From: Pseudomonadota bacterium | Lineage (GTDB): Bacteria; Pseudomonadota; Gammaproteobacteria; Steroidobacterales; Steroidobacteraceae | Reading direction: 5' to 3' | DNA length: 8,429 nt | Assembly (NCBI GenBank): GCA_021826035.1 | Contig: JAKBBE010000118.1 | Span: 1-8,429, forward strand | Shown here: piece by piece, positions 1 to 5,561 of the stretch | Numbering within the stretch: the stretch's first letter is position 1 | How the letters are laid out: each line of letters opens with the position of its first letter | Notes under the pieces: generated by a model | Told to the model about the DNA's origin: nothing | Database searches by the model: none | What the model saw: the letters and a program-made list of their open reading frames with translations, nothing else | Made by a program: the position numbers and the translations under genes

Positions 1-140
1 AGCATCGCGAATTCCGCCCCGAGCGCCACCATGCGGCTCTCGGTGATGTTACCCCCGCAATCGCTGATCACCCGGGTCAGCTCGTGGACCATCCCGGTTC
101 TGTCGCTGCCGATTGCCGAAACGGCCAAGTGCTGCTTCAT
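1..140 (-). CDS. gcvR: GcvR-type ACT-domain regulator, 5' end only
   Basis: The minus strand encodes the first 46 residues of an ACT-domain protein, cut by the window edge. The translation begins MKQHLAVSAIGSDRTGMVHE and continues with LTRVISDCGGNI and ESRMVALGAEFAML. This matches the first ACT repeat of E. coli GcvR (ITALGADRPGIV, then SSCGCNIEDSRLAMLGEEF). In E. coli, GcvR binds GcvA and represses the glycine cleavage operon. Divergent placement from dapA is the same as in E. coli and supports the call. The start at 140 is chosen because a candidate promoter leaves it a leader of about 30 bases. An in-frame ATG at 164 would add MTSAPTDT but would sit almost at the transcript start. Neither ATG has a clear Shine-Dalgarno sequence. 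Confidence 0.85.
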   Translation of the reverse strand, partial: MKQHLAVSAIGSDRTGMVHELTRVISDCGGNITESRMVALGAEFAM

Positions 141-178
141 CGTGTCTGTGGGTGCGGAGGTCATTGGCTTGGCTGCTG

Positions 179-207
179 AGTGTACCGGGAGCGCGGGGCG
201 CTGGCGA
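179..207 (-). promoter_or_regulatory. Candidate sigma70 promoter for gcvR
   Basis: On the minus strand a -35-like TCGCCA (207-202) and a -10-like TACACT (184-179) are separated by 17 bases. Each matches the consensus at four of six positions. Transcription would start near 172, giving about 30 bases of leader before the ATG at 140. It was found by eye, and spurious matches are common in GC-rich DNA. Confidence 0.35.
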
Positions 208-609
208 CCGCCCGCAGGAGGGAGGCGGGTCCCTGCGCGCAGCGGTTCCCCACCGTACGCGCCGGGCCTCGGTCCCTTCAGAACCATCCCTTCGGCTCGC
301 GCCACTCCGCGCTCGGCGGGACCGAGTGGCATCCGGGAGCCGCTCCGCGCCTTACGGTCCGCCGGCTCGGCGGTCGCGGTTTTCAGCGATCTGCATTTTT
401 ATACAGCGACCCGAGTGCTCGCAAGTCCTGGACCTGAACGCCCGGGCCGGCCGGATTCCCGCGATGCGGTGCGGTCAGCCGGCAGGCTCGCTCATCGCCG
501 AGTGCGCTCCAGCGTGTGCCGTGCCAGGCGACGCGCAGGCTGTGGATAAATACAGTTTCGGGTGGCCTGCGTCATTGTTGTTGGCAAGGTTGCGGTGCAC
601 GCAGGACGC

Positions 610-638
610 TGATCAATCCGCTCCAGAGCAGATATACT
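610..638 (+). promoter_or_regulatory. Weak candidate promoter for dapA
   Basis: A good -10-like TATACT (633-638) stands out in GC-rich surroundings. The hexamer 17 bases upstream, TGATCA (610-615), is a poor -35. Transcription from here would leave about 30 bases of leader before the dapA ATG at 677. Confidence 0.25.
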
Positions 639-676
639 TCCGGCCCGGCCCTCTACGCGCTATCCCACGATCGAAG

Positions 677-1609
677 ATGCCCTTGAGCCCGCCTGCAACG
701 CCCGCGGCAGACCGTCGCGGCATCGCTGAAATTTTCACCGGAAGTCTCGTCGCGATCGTCACGCCCATGGCGAGCGATGGCGCGGTGGATGTCGAGGCCT
801 GGGATCGACTGATCGACTGGCACATCGACAGCGGCACGCGCGGCGTGGTGATCGGGGGGACGACGGGGGAGTCCGCGACGCTCGAGGAGCATGAGCTCAT
901 CGAGCTCACCGAGCGGACCTGCGAGCGCGGCGCGGGCCGGATCGCGGTCGTGGTCGGTGCCGGCTCGAGCAGTACGGCTGCGACGGTGGCGCGTGCGCGC
1001 CATCTGGCGCGCCTGCCGATCGATGCGCTGCTGGTGGTGACGCCGGCCTACAATCGGCCGACGCAGGAAGGGCTCTACCGGCATTTCGCGGCGGTGGCTG
1101 AGGCGGCGAGCAAGCCCTTGATTCTTTATAATGTCCCGGCGCGCACCGCCGTGGACATGCTGCCGGCGACGACCGGACGGCTCTCGCAACTCCCCGGCAT
1201 CGTCGCGGTCAAAGAGGCGGTCCCGGGTGCTGACCGGGTACGGCAGATCCTCGCCTCGAGCCAGGACGGATTCCTGGTCCTCAGCGGGGATGATGCGACG
1301 GCCCGCGAGGCGATCCTTGCCGGGGCGCGTGGGGTGATTTCGGTGAGTGCGAACGTCGCGCCGAGAGCGATGTCCGAGATGGTCGCGGCGGCGCTGCGTG
1401 GCGATGCCACTGCGGCGGTGCGTCTGGATTCACCCTTACAGGGGTTGCATCAGGCGCTGTTTCTCGAGGCCAACCCCATTCCGGTCAAATGGGCCCTGGC
1501 GCAGTTGGGGCGGATCAGTCTGGGGATCCGGTTGCCACTGACGGAACTGTCCGAGTCTCATTGGCCTGGGGTGCTGGCCGCACTGCGGGCTGCGGGACAG
1601 ATGGCCTGA
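677..1609 (+). CDS. dapA: 4-hydroxy-tetrahydrodipicolinate synthase
   Basis: This cytoplasmic enzyme condenses pyruvate with aspartate semialdehyde, the first committed step of diaminopimelate and lysine synthesis. The 310-residue product aligns with E. coli DapA (292 residues) at a constant offset of 18 through the catalytic residues: GTTGES with T62/T63 (E. coli T44/T45), TPAYNRP with Y125 (Y107), ILYNVPART with Y151 and R156 (Y133, R138), and the Schiff-base lysine K179 in VAVKEAV (K161). LSGDDA and GVISVSANVA in the C-terminal half also match, as does the NPIPVKWA segment. The ATG at 677 is the last one upstream of the conserved FTGS start; it adds an 18-residue polar leader and has no clear Shine-Dalgarno sequence, so the exact start is the only doubt. 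The gene probably is co-transcribed with the lipoprotein gene 52 bases downstream. Confidence 0.97.
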   Translation: MPLSPPATPAADRRGIAEIFTGSLVAIVTPMASDGAVDVEAWDRLIDWHIDSGTRGVVIGGTTGESATLEEHELIELTERTCERGAGRIAVVVGAGSSSTAATVARARHLARLPIDALLVVTPAYNRPTQEGLYRHFAAVAEAASKPLILYNVPARTAVDMLPATTGRLSQLPGIVAVKEAVPGADRVRQILASSQDGFLVLSGDDATAREAILAGARGVISVSANVAPRAMSEMVAAALRGDATAAVRLDSPLQGLHQALFLEANPIPVKWALAQLGRISLGIRLPLTELSESHWPGVLAALRAAGQMA

Positions 1610-1635
1610 GCGGCCCCCTTGCGGGCCCGGGCCGC
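1610..1635 (+). other. GC-rich hairpin between dapA and lipoprotein gene
   Basis: GCGGCCC (1610-1616) and GGGCCGC (1629-1635) can form a 7-bp stem with a 12-base loop directly after the dapA stop codon. No T-run follows, so it is not a standard intrinsic terminator. It could stabilise the dapA transcript end or cause partial attenuation before the next gene. Confidence 0.35.
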
Positions 1636-1661
1636 CATGAATTAGCCGAGGAGAGTCGTTG

Positions 1662-1955
1662 ATGAAATTCAGAGCCGCATGGGCTCTTGCCGCGGTGTTG
1701 CCGGTGTTGTCCGGCTGCCATGCACTGCGTGCGGTGACGGCCGAGTCCTGTCACAAGCCGCAGCCCTACCAGATGGCGGGCAGTACCCCGCCGCTGAAAA
1801 TCCCGATGGGAATGAATAGCCCGAACACCGCCAATGCGCTGGCGGTGCCGGCGCTGAAGGGGCCGACGCCGCCCCCGCCGACGGCGAAGGATCCCTGCCT
1901 GGATGCTCCGCCGTCCTACGTCGTGCCGCATCCTCTGCCGGCGCCGAAGGACTGA
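1662..1955 (+). CDS. Short lipoprotein resembling the BamC N-terminal lasso
   Basis: The 97-residue product has a type II signal peptide: K2/R4, a hydrophobic stretch at about 5-16, and lipobox L-S-G-C with C19 as the lipidated cysteine. The mature part is proline-rich and probably unstructured. Its spacing resembles the mature N-terminus of E. coli BamC, with Y36, A39, L45-x-x-P48-x-G50-M51, P54, V62-P63 and later L80-D81 with P83-P84. In E. coli that segment wraps BamD in the outer-membrane assembly machine. The helix-grip domains of BamC (about 340 residues in E. coli) are absent. The position right after dapA is where bamC lies in E. coli. GAGGAG (1648-1653) is a good ribosome site 8 bases before the ATG; a TTG one codon upstream is less likely. 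C30 and C79 could form a disulfide. Lipoprotein status is clear; BamC kinship is inferred from pattern and synteny. Confidence 0.75.
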   Translation: MKFRAAWALAAVLPVLSGCHALRAVTAESCHKPQPYQMAGSTPPLKIPMGMNSPNTANALAVPALKGPTPPPPTAKDPCLDAPPSYVVPHPLPAPKD

Positions 1956-1978
1956 ATCGGGCATTTCGTGCGGTCGGT

Positions 1979-2007
1979 CTGGCGTGGCCGGCCGAGCGTA
2001 GTATTAT
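1979..2007 (+). promoter_or_regulatory. Candidate tRNA-Ser promoter
   Basis: A -10-like TATTAT (2002-2007) lies 17 bases after a weak -35-like CTGGCG (1979-1984). It is followed by a strongly GC-rich stretch (GCGCGCCCCC), a discriminator style typical of stable-RNA promoters under stringent control. Transcription would begin near 2014, about 60 bases before the mature tRNA. Confidence 0.4.
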
Positions 2008-2075
2008 GCGCGCCCCCGTTCGGTGCCGGACGGGGCGTGATAATCCCCTGCCGAGAGGGCCGGGGAGCAGGACGC

Positions 2076-2167
2076 GGAGAGGTGGCCGAGCGGTCGAAGG
2101 CGCTGGACTGGAATTCCAGTAACATCTTCACGGGTGTTCGTGGGTTCGAATCCCACCCTCTCCGCCA
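2076..2167 (+). tRNA. tRNA-Ser(GGA), CCA encoded
   Basis: All parts of a class II serine tRNA can be paired. The acceptor stem is GGAGAGG (2076-2082) with CCTCTCC (2157-2163). The anticodon stem is CTGGA/TCCAG (2103-2107/2115-2119) around a loop holding anticodon GGA (2110-2112), which reads UCC and UCU. The long variable arm includes AACAT/GTGTT (2121-2125/2134-2138). The T-arm is GTGGG-TTCGAAT-CCCAC (2140-2156). The discriminator is G2164 and the encoded CCA is 2165-2167. The long variable arm is what marks it as serine rather than a class I tRNA. Accessory DNA begins immediately after its 3' end. Confidence 0.98.
2140..2167 (+). other. Probable element attachment site (tRNA 3' end)
   Basis: The T-arm and 3' end of tRNA genes are the usual attachment core for tyrosine-integrase elements. 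Here the chromosomal gene order stops at this tRNA and mobilization genes follow, so this is the likely left junction of the element. No matching direct repeat of this segment was found by eye elsewhere in the window and no integrase gene is visible, so the assignment rests on context. Confidence 0.35.
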
Positions 2168-2287
2168 GTTCAGTGTTTCCGAGTGTCGTGCGCTGAAGCG
2201 AAATCTAATAAAAACAAGTACTTCGGAACGTCCTGCGACACTGTGCGACATCCCGCGCTAGACGGGTGGGCCGCGCTTGTCCGGAAC

Positions 2288-2698
2288 ATGAAGGGCAACT
2301 CTGGCCGCTGGGCGGCGTTACTCGCTTTGGTGGCGGTGGCAGCGGTTACGGCGGGCGTGCAAGCCGCTTCTGTGCCCGTGGTCGGCATGATCACGGCCGC
2401 TGGCATCCTCGCTGTTCTGAGTATTGAGCGGTTCACGCTCGGCGCTCGCAGCGCACGGCGGCTCACGCTGCGGTGCGAGCGGTGGGTGCAAGATGTACGG
2501 CGCGCGATGCGACGGGGTCGGATCAAGGGGTCTTTGCGGATCGCTTCTCGCATCGTGTCTCTGTTCGCCGCGCTTCTGCACGTGAGAGCCGAACGTCAGA
2601 ATTGCCGTCGTGAGGCGGTGACCCGCCTGCGTCGCGGTGCCCCCATCATCACACTCCTGCCTCGCCTGACCACCCGCTCCCTGCGGGCCTGCGCATAG
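2288..2698 (+). CDS. Possible small membrane protein, unrecognised
   Basis: From the ATG at 2288 the frame gives 136 residues with two hydrophobic stretches, at about residues 8-24 and 27-45 (WAALLALVAVAAVTAGV and VPVVGMITAAGILAVLSI). An arginine-rich tail follows that would lie in the cytoplasm by the positive-inside rule. The same frame is open from a GTG at 2183, but that extension would start 16 bases after the tRNA and is less likely. No good Shine-Dalgarno sequence precedes the ATG. No family was recognised. The hydrophobic pattern argues for a real protein, but GC-rich DNA produces many spurious frames and the last 60 residues look like low-information arginine-rich translation. Confidence 0.35.
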   Translation: MKGNSGRWAALLALVAVAAVTAGVQAASVPVVGMITAAGILAVLSIERFTLGARSARRLTLRCERWVQDVRRAMRRGRIKGSLRIASRIVSLFAALLHVRAERQNCRREAVTRLRRGAPIITLLPRLTTRSLRACA

Positions 2699-2710
2699 GA
2701 CGCGCGGGAC

Positions 2711-2735
2711 GCTAGGCGCGCGCGTCGCGCCTAGC
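2711..2735. repeat. Perfect 10-bp inverted repeat before alpA
   Basis: GCTAGGCGCG (2711-2720) and CGCGCCTAGC (2726-2735) are exact reverse complements with a 5-base spacer. The 10-mer CCTGCGGGCC is repeated directly at 2680-2689 and at 2735-2744. A second inverted pair, GGGCC/GGCCC, lies at 2740-2744 and 2755-2759. No T-run follows. It could be an operator controlling alpA or a structure ending the upstream transcript. Confidence 0.6.
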
Positions 2736-2784
2736 CTGCGGGCCGTGAAACACTGGCCCATTTGCATGATGCGCAGGTATTTCC

Positions 2785-2985
2785 ATGTTGGAACCTATTC
2801 AAAGACCGGTCGATCCGGTCATTCGCACGCACGCGCTGCCGTCCATCGTGGGCGTCAGCCGTGCACAGATCCATCGCCTCATTCGCCAGGGCAAATTCCC
2901 GCCGCTGCTGAAGCTCGGACCGCGGGCGAGCGGCATCCGCCGCTCCACGCTCGAGCAGTGGCTGGCGACGCGGGAGGGGCAATGA
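2785..2985 (+). CDS. AlpA-family HTH regulator / excisionase
   Basis: This 66-residue protein has the AlpA/MerR-like winged-helix layout common in phage and island regulators. The core is LPSIVGVSRAQIHRLIRQGKF (about 18-38), with VGVSRAQIHRLIRQG as the helix-turn-helix. Next come a PPLLKLGPRASGIRRS wing, which carries the basic contacts, and a final STLEQWLATR helix. AlpA proteins activate excision or integrase expression, and relatives act as recombination directionality factors. The ATG at 2785 has only a weak GCAGG-like site upstream. The stop TGA overlaps the next gene's start as ATGA (2982-2985), implying translational coupling with the ATPase gene. Confidence 0.8.
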   Translation: MLEPIQRPVDPVIRTHALPSIVGVSRAQIHRLIRQGKFPPLLKLGPRASGIRRSTLEQWLATREGQ

Positions 2986-4280
2986 GCGCCGGGGACACTG
3001 CGGCCGGGGGTGGCGCCTCGGACCGCGGCGGGTCTCAGGGGGGTCGGGGCACTCGCATACCCGTTGCGCGAGCGGCGATTCTGGTCGAGCCCGGGCAACG
3101 CCCGGCGGCGGTGCGCGCCGCCGAATCGGCATTGATCGCCGTGGGCGGAGTGTATCAACAGGGGGAGCGGCTGGTGCGGATCGCCCGGATCGACGCCGAC
3201 ACTGACTTGGGCGGTGTGCGCCGTGCGGCCGGGAGCCTCGTCATCGCGGCCGTCACGGCGGACTGGCTGAGCCACGCGCTGGCTCGCGCGGCGGATTGGG
3301 AAACTATGGACAAACACGGCGAGCCGAGGGCGATAGACCCGCCGATTGCGGTGGCGCGCGAGTCGCTGGCGCTTGCTGGGGAGTGGCACCTGCCGGTATT
3401 GCGCGGGCTCATCACCGCTCCGACGTTGCGTTCTGATGGCTCGCTCATCGAGCGCGACGGATACGATGCCCAAAGCGGCCTGTACGCGGACTTCGGCGGT
3501 GGGGAATATCCGCAGCTGGCCGCCGCTCCGAGTCTGGAGGAGGCGCGGGAAGCGCTGCTCGTGCTTGATGATCTGTTGTCCGAGTGCGCGTTTGTCGGGG
3601 GAGCACAATCGTCGTCGACGAGCGCGATGCGTGCGGCAATCATTACGGCGTTGGTGCGCCGCGCGCTCGACACTGCGCCGGCCCTCGCTGTCACCGCGAA
3701 GCAAGCGTCGAGCGGCAAGACGGCCCTTGCGCACATCGTCTCGCGTATCCTGACCGGGTGCGAGGCGGCGGTGATCCCGCTCGACCAAGAAGCCGCCGAG
3801 CTTGGCCGGCGCCTGCTCGGTGTGCTCATGGCGGGCGACCCAGTGGTCTGTCTCGATAACGCCGTGGACCCCGTCGACAGTGCGGCGCTCTGCGCCGCGC
3901 TGACATCGGGCAGCTATCAGGATCGCATCATCCGCAGCAGTACTATGGCACGAGTCTCGACGGCCGTGACGATGATCATCACCGGCAATGGATTGCGCCT
4001 CGTCGGTGACCTGACGACTCGAGCCCTCGGGTGCGCGCTCGATACCGGTCTCGATCGCCCACAGGAGCGTGTGTATCAACGCGACATTGCGGCATTCATC
4101 ACTGAGCACCGTGCGCAGTTGGTGCGCGCGGCACTGACGATCCCATTGTCGTATCTTGCCGCCGGGGCGCCCATGCTCGCGGTGCGGCCGTCGCGGTTTC
4201 ATCAGTGGGATCGCCTGGTGAGGTATCCGCTCATCTGGCTCGGGCGTGCCGATCCCATTGAAACACAGTCGGCACTGTAG
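2982..4280 (+). CDS. Primase-helicase-like P-loop ATPase, truncated by an in-frame TAG
   Basis: The 432-residue product resembles the ATPase part of plasmid and island primase-helicase proteins. Conserved segments in order: LVRIAR near 70; GYDAQSGLYAD near 165; a Walker A-like KQASSGKT with G245-K246-T247; a Walker B-like VVCLDN with D292-N293; the sensor-like motif ITGNGLRLVGDLTTRA with N336 and candidate arginine R347; then LDRPQERVYQRDI and finally RYPLIWLGRADPIETQ. This order is known to me from replication proteins of integrative elements, usually annotated as hypothetical or primase. I see no complete TOPRIM or catalytic primase domain, so primase activity is not claimed. The likely role is ATP-driven DNA unwinding or replication of the element. 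The frame ends at TAG 4278-4280 but continues open, with family-like sequence, to 4595, so the protein has probably lost its C-terminus. The start is ATG 2982 in the ATGA overlap with alpA. Confidence 0.7.
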   Translation: MSAGDTAAGGGASDRGGSQGGRGTRIPVARAAILVEPGQRPAAVRAAESALIAVGGVYQQGERLVRIARIDADTDLGGVRRAAGSLVIAAVTADWLSHALARAADWETMDKHGEPRAIDPPIAVARESLALAGEWHLPVLRGLITAPTLRSDGSLIERDGYDAQSGLYADFGGGEYPQLAAAPSLEEAREALLVLDDLLSECAFVGGAQSSSTSAMRAAIITALVRRALDTAPALAVTAKQASSGKTALAHIVSRILTGCEAAVIPLDQEAAELGRRLLGVLMAGDPVVCLDNAVDPVDSAALCAALTSGSYQDRIIRSSTMARVSTAVTMIITGNGLRLVGDLTTRALGCALDTGLDRPQERVYQRDIAAFITEHRAQLVRAALTIPLSYLAAGAPMLAVRPSRFHQWDRLVRYPLIWLGRADPIETQSAL

Positions 4281-4595
4281 GATTCAGACCCCGAGCGTGA
4301 GGCGCTGCGCCCGCTGCTTGCCGCCTGGACGGCAACGTGTGGCGAACGCGGGGTGACGGCCGCGGTGTTGATGCGAGCCGCAGCGCAAAAGGAAGGCATG
4401 GCGTTGCGAGAAGCGCTGCTCGGTATCGGCTCGGATGGCGCCGGACGGCTCAACGCGCTGCGCGTCGGCAACTATCTTGCCGAACGAGTGGGGCAGGTGG
4501 TGGACGGCCTGCAGATCAGCGATGCCGGGCGCGATAGCCACACCAAGACACGGTGCTATCGGGTAATGACGGGAGCGGCGTCCGCGTCGGGATGA
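4281..4595 (+). pseudogene. Detached C-terminal tail of the ATPase gene
   Basis: Immediately after the TAG the same frame continues for 104 codons to TGA (4593-4595). It reads DSDPEREALRPLLAAWTAT and then GVTAAVLMRAAAQ, AGRLNALRVGNYLAERVGQ and TKTRCYRVMTG. The junction matches the normal flow of this protein family (ADP-E-T plus a DPERE segment following the WLG motif), so one base substitution in a CAG-, GAG- or AAG-like codon explains the break. If translated at all, the tail could restart at internal ATG codons (e.g. 4371), none of which has a convincing ribosome site. Readthrough of the TAG would restore a protein of about 537 residues. Confidence 0.65.
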
Positions 4596-4603
4596 AGAAT
4601 CGT

Positions 4604-4632
4604 GCCCGGCGGCCTCTCCTGCGCCGCCGGGC
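4604..4632. terminator. Strong hairpin between convergent genes
   Basis: GCCCGGCGGC (4604-4613) and GCCGCCGGGC (4623-4632) form a perfect 10-bp stem with a 9-base loop. It sits between the end of the ATPase reading frame at 4595 and the end of the minus-strand gene at 4643, where a bidirectional terminator would be expected. No T-run is present on either side, so it is not a textbook intrinsic terminator. Confidence 0.45.
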
Positions 4633-4642
4633 GCTCGCGCGC

Positions 4643-5152
4643 TCATGCCGTCTCGAGCGAGCCGCCGTGTTCCGCCGTGAATCGCCGCAGCGCCTCCATT
4701 TTGTCTGGCGCGACCGCGCCGCGCCACGCGCCGTCGAGGTAGTCCAGTCCGGCATCGCGCAGCGGCCGGGTGCTGGCGGGTCTCATCCCGAATCGCACGC
4801 TGACTTGCCGGGCAGCAGCAGCGCTCGCGCCCGATCCCGCCGCGCTCGGGTCTGTCTGCGCGGGCGCGTTCTGCAGCGTGCTCTTCCGAGCCGCGCGCTC
4901 CGCCGCTCGCGTGGCGCGGGCATCGCGCACGCACTTGAGGGTTGCGGAGAGTTCGGTGGCGGTGACAGTGATGTGCGCGCTGGCAAGTCCAGCTGCGATT
5001 TCCTCGTCAGTGTATCCATCCGTGACGAGCTTGCGGATCGCATACAGCACGCGCGCCGGGGGCAGATTGCCGGGCGGCTTCGCGCGCACTGCCGCGAGTA
5101 GCGCGGTATTGAGCGGATCGATTTCACGCGGGGAATTAGATTTCCGGGTCAT
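4643..5152 (-). CDS. Small putative DNA-binding protein, possible relaxosome accessory factor
   Basis: The minus-strand product has 169 residues from ATG 5152, which has a GGAGAG ribosome site 5 bases upstream; the frame is open further upstream but without comparable signals. Residues about 33-75 (VLYAIRKLVTDGYTDEEIAAG, then LASAHITVTATELSATLKCV) look like a helix-turn-helix, the 'yteeEIA.lL...Gi.vt...L' pattern of plasmid and island DNA-binding proteins. A charged, alanine/arginine-rich linker follows. A C-terminal segment (VSVRFGMRPASTRPLRDAG then YLDGAWRG) is of unknown role. The gene is divergent from the relaxase gene, with the palindrome-rich candidate oriT between them. By context it may bind oriT or regulate both genes. 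The family is not recognised with confidence. Confidence 0.6.
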   Translation of the reverse strand: MTRKSNSPREIDPLNTALLAAVRAKPPGNLPPARVLYAIRKLVTDGYTDEEIAAGLASAHITVTATELSATLKCVRDARATRAAERAARKSTLQNAPAQTDPSAAGSGASAAAARQVSVRFGMRPASTRPLRDAGLDYLDGAWRGAVAPDKMEALRRFTAEHGGSLETA

Positions 5153-5320
5153 AGGGACTCTCCATCTCGGTCCGCACGATGCGGGCCGTTCTCCCTTATT
5201 CCCCCGCGTGGGCCCCGCAGGACGCATGCCGTGGCGACAGCCCAGCAGCTCCGGACGCAGTGATCCCGTGCGAGGAGGAGACGGACCCATCCTCCCTGTG
5301 ATCCGCGACTTGTCGCCCAC

Positions 5321-5347
5321 CCTGTTTCCACGGCTTGCCGTGACAGG
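5321..5347. repeat. Two-part hairpin left of the oriT candidate
   Basis: CACGGC (5329-5334) pairs with GCCGTG (5337-5342), and the outer CCTGT (5321-5325) pairs with ACAGG (5343-5347). This makes an 11-bp stem interrupted only by a 3-base bulge on one side; with a 2-base spacer at the centre, the real loop would be slightly larger. It is likely a protein-binding or structural element of the transfer region. Confidence 0.5.
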
Positions 5348-5381
5348 CACCCCGATGGGCCCAGTCGGCGGAGAAGCACCG

Positions 5382-5437
5382 AGGACATGCGCCGCATGTC
5401 CTTAGTGCGCATTAAGGACATGGCCGCGCCATGTCCT
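5382..5437 (+). other. Candidate oriT with MOBV-like nick hairpin
   Basis: Four copies of AGGACATG alternate in orientation. The first pair is AGGACATGC/GCATGTCCT (5382-5390/5394-5402). The second is AGGACATGG/CCATGTCCT (5415-5423/5429-5437). The inner arms also pair with each other: CATGTCCTTA (5395-5404) with TAAGGACATG (5413-5422), a perfect 10-bp stem around the 8-base loop GTGCGCAT. The flanking hairpins and the central one are mutually exclusive, as in the pMV158 oriT. There MobM nicks a hairpin loop at TAGTGTG/TTA; here the matching bases are TAGTGCG/CATTA, predicting a nick after G5409. A MOBV-like relaxase starts 217 bases downstream. Structure is seen directly; nick position and function are inferred. 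Confidence 0.6.
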
Positions 5438-5443
5438 CTTGCG

Positions 5444-5490
5444 GTCCTGCGGACAGATTGTCCTTGCGGACGTGTCCTGCAGACGGGTCC
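5444..5490. repeat. Cluster of GGAC/GTCC inverted pairs
   Basis: Right of the nick hairpin, short inverted pairs follow closely: GTCC-TGC-GGAC (5444-5454), GGACA-GAT-TGTCC (5451-5463), GTCC-TTGC-GGAC (5460-5471) and GGAC-GT-GTCC (5468-5477). A degenerate GCAGAC/GGGTCC ends the row by 5490. The half-sites share GGAC with the AGGACATG arms at 5382-5437, so a single protein may bind the whole array. Confidence 0.5.
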
Positions 5491-5519
5491 AGCGCACCGC
5501 ACGTGCGACACAGGGGAAA

Positions 5520-5561
5520 GGTGCCGCGGACAAGTCCGGTGCCGCACCGTGGGTTGTGCGG
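5520..5561. repeat. Direct repeat flanking a GGAC-AA-GTCC palindrome
   Basis: GGTGCCGC occurs at 5520-5527 and 5538-5545, exactly bracketing the palindrome GGACAAGTCC (5528-5537). The second copy runs into CCGCAC (5542-5547), which pairs with GTGCGG (5556-5561). The spacing of 18 bases is compatible with a dimer site on one face of the helix. It is probably another relaxosome or operator site in the relaxase promoter region. Confidence 0.45.

Larger units (their letters stand above)
165..676. other. Long gcvR-dapA intergenic region
   Basis: About 510 bp lie between the two divergent genes, long for this gene pair. The dapA reading frame stays open back to 113, but the upstream translation is arginine/proline-rich and resembles no protein, so this looks like a GC-rich shadow. 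One nested hairpin is visible: GCCACT (301-306) pairs with AGTGGC (325-330), with CTCGG/CCGAG (312-316/322-326) as an inner alternative. AT-rich islands occur at about 393-402, 543-553 and 632-639. No intact gene, terminator or known riboswitch was recognised. Confidence 0.5.

Noticed and set aside
250..330. T-box-like or riboswitch leader ahead of gcvR
   Set aside because: A GGGACCG-like string is present on the minus strand but no specifier loop or terminator/antiterminator pair could be drawn.
113..676. N-terminal extension of dapA to position 113
   Set aside because: The extra 188 residues are arginine/proline-rich without family similarity and would overlap the gcvR start; the frame is open only because of high GC.
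653..1189. Minus-strand open frame opposite dapA
   Set aside because: Fully antisense to a well-conserved enzyme gene and low-complexity basic in composition.
2799..4202. 467-codon open frame on the minus strand opposite the ATPase gene
   Set aside because: Its translation is arginine/histidine-rich without motifs and it mirrors a gene with clear conserved motifs on the plus strand; a typical GC-rich shadow.
4610..4625. CCTCTCC-containing segment as a second copy of the tRNA-Ser 3' end
   Set aside because: Only about seven bases agree with the tRNA end and they belong to a perfect hairpin loop; no extended repeat as expected for an attachment site.
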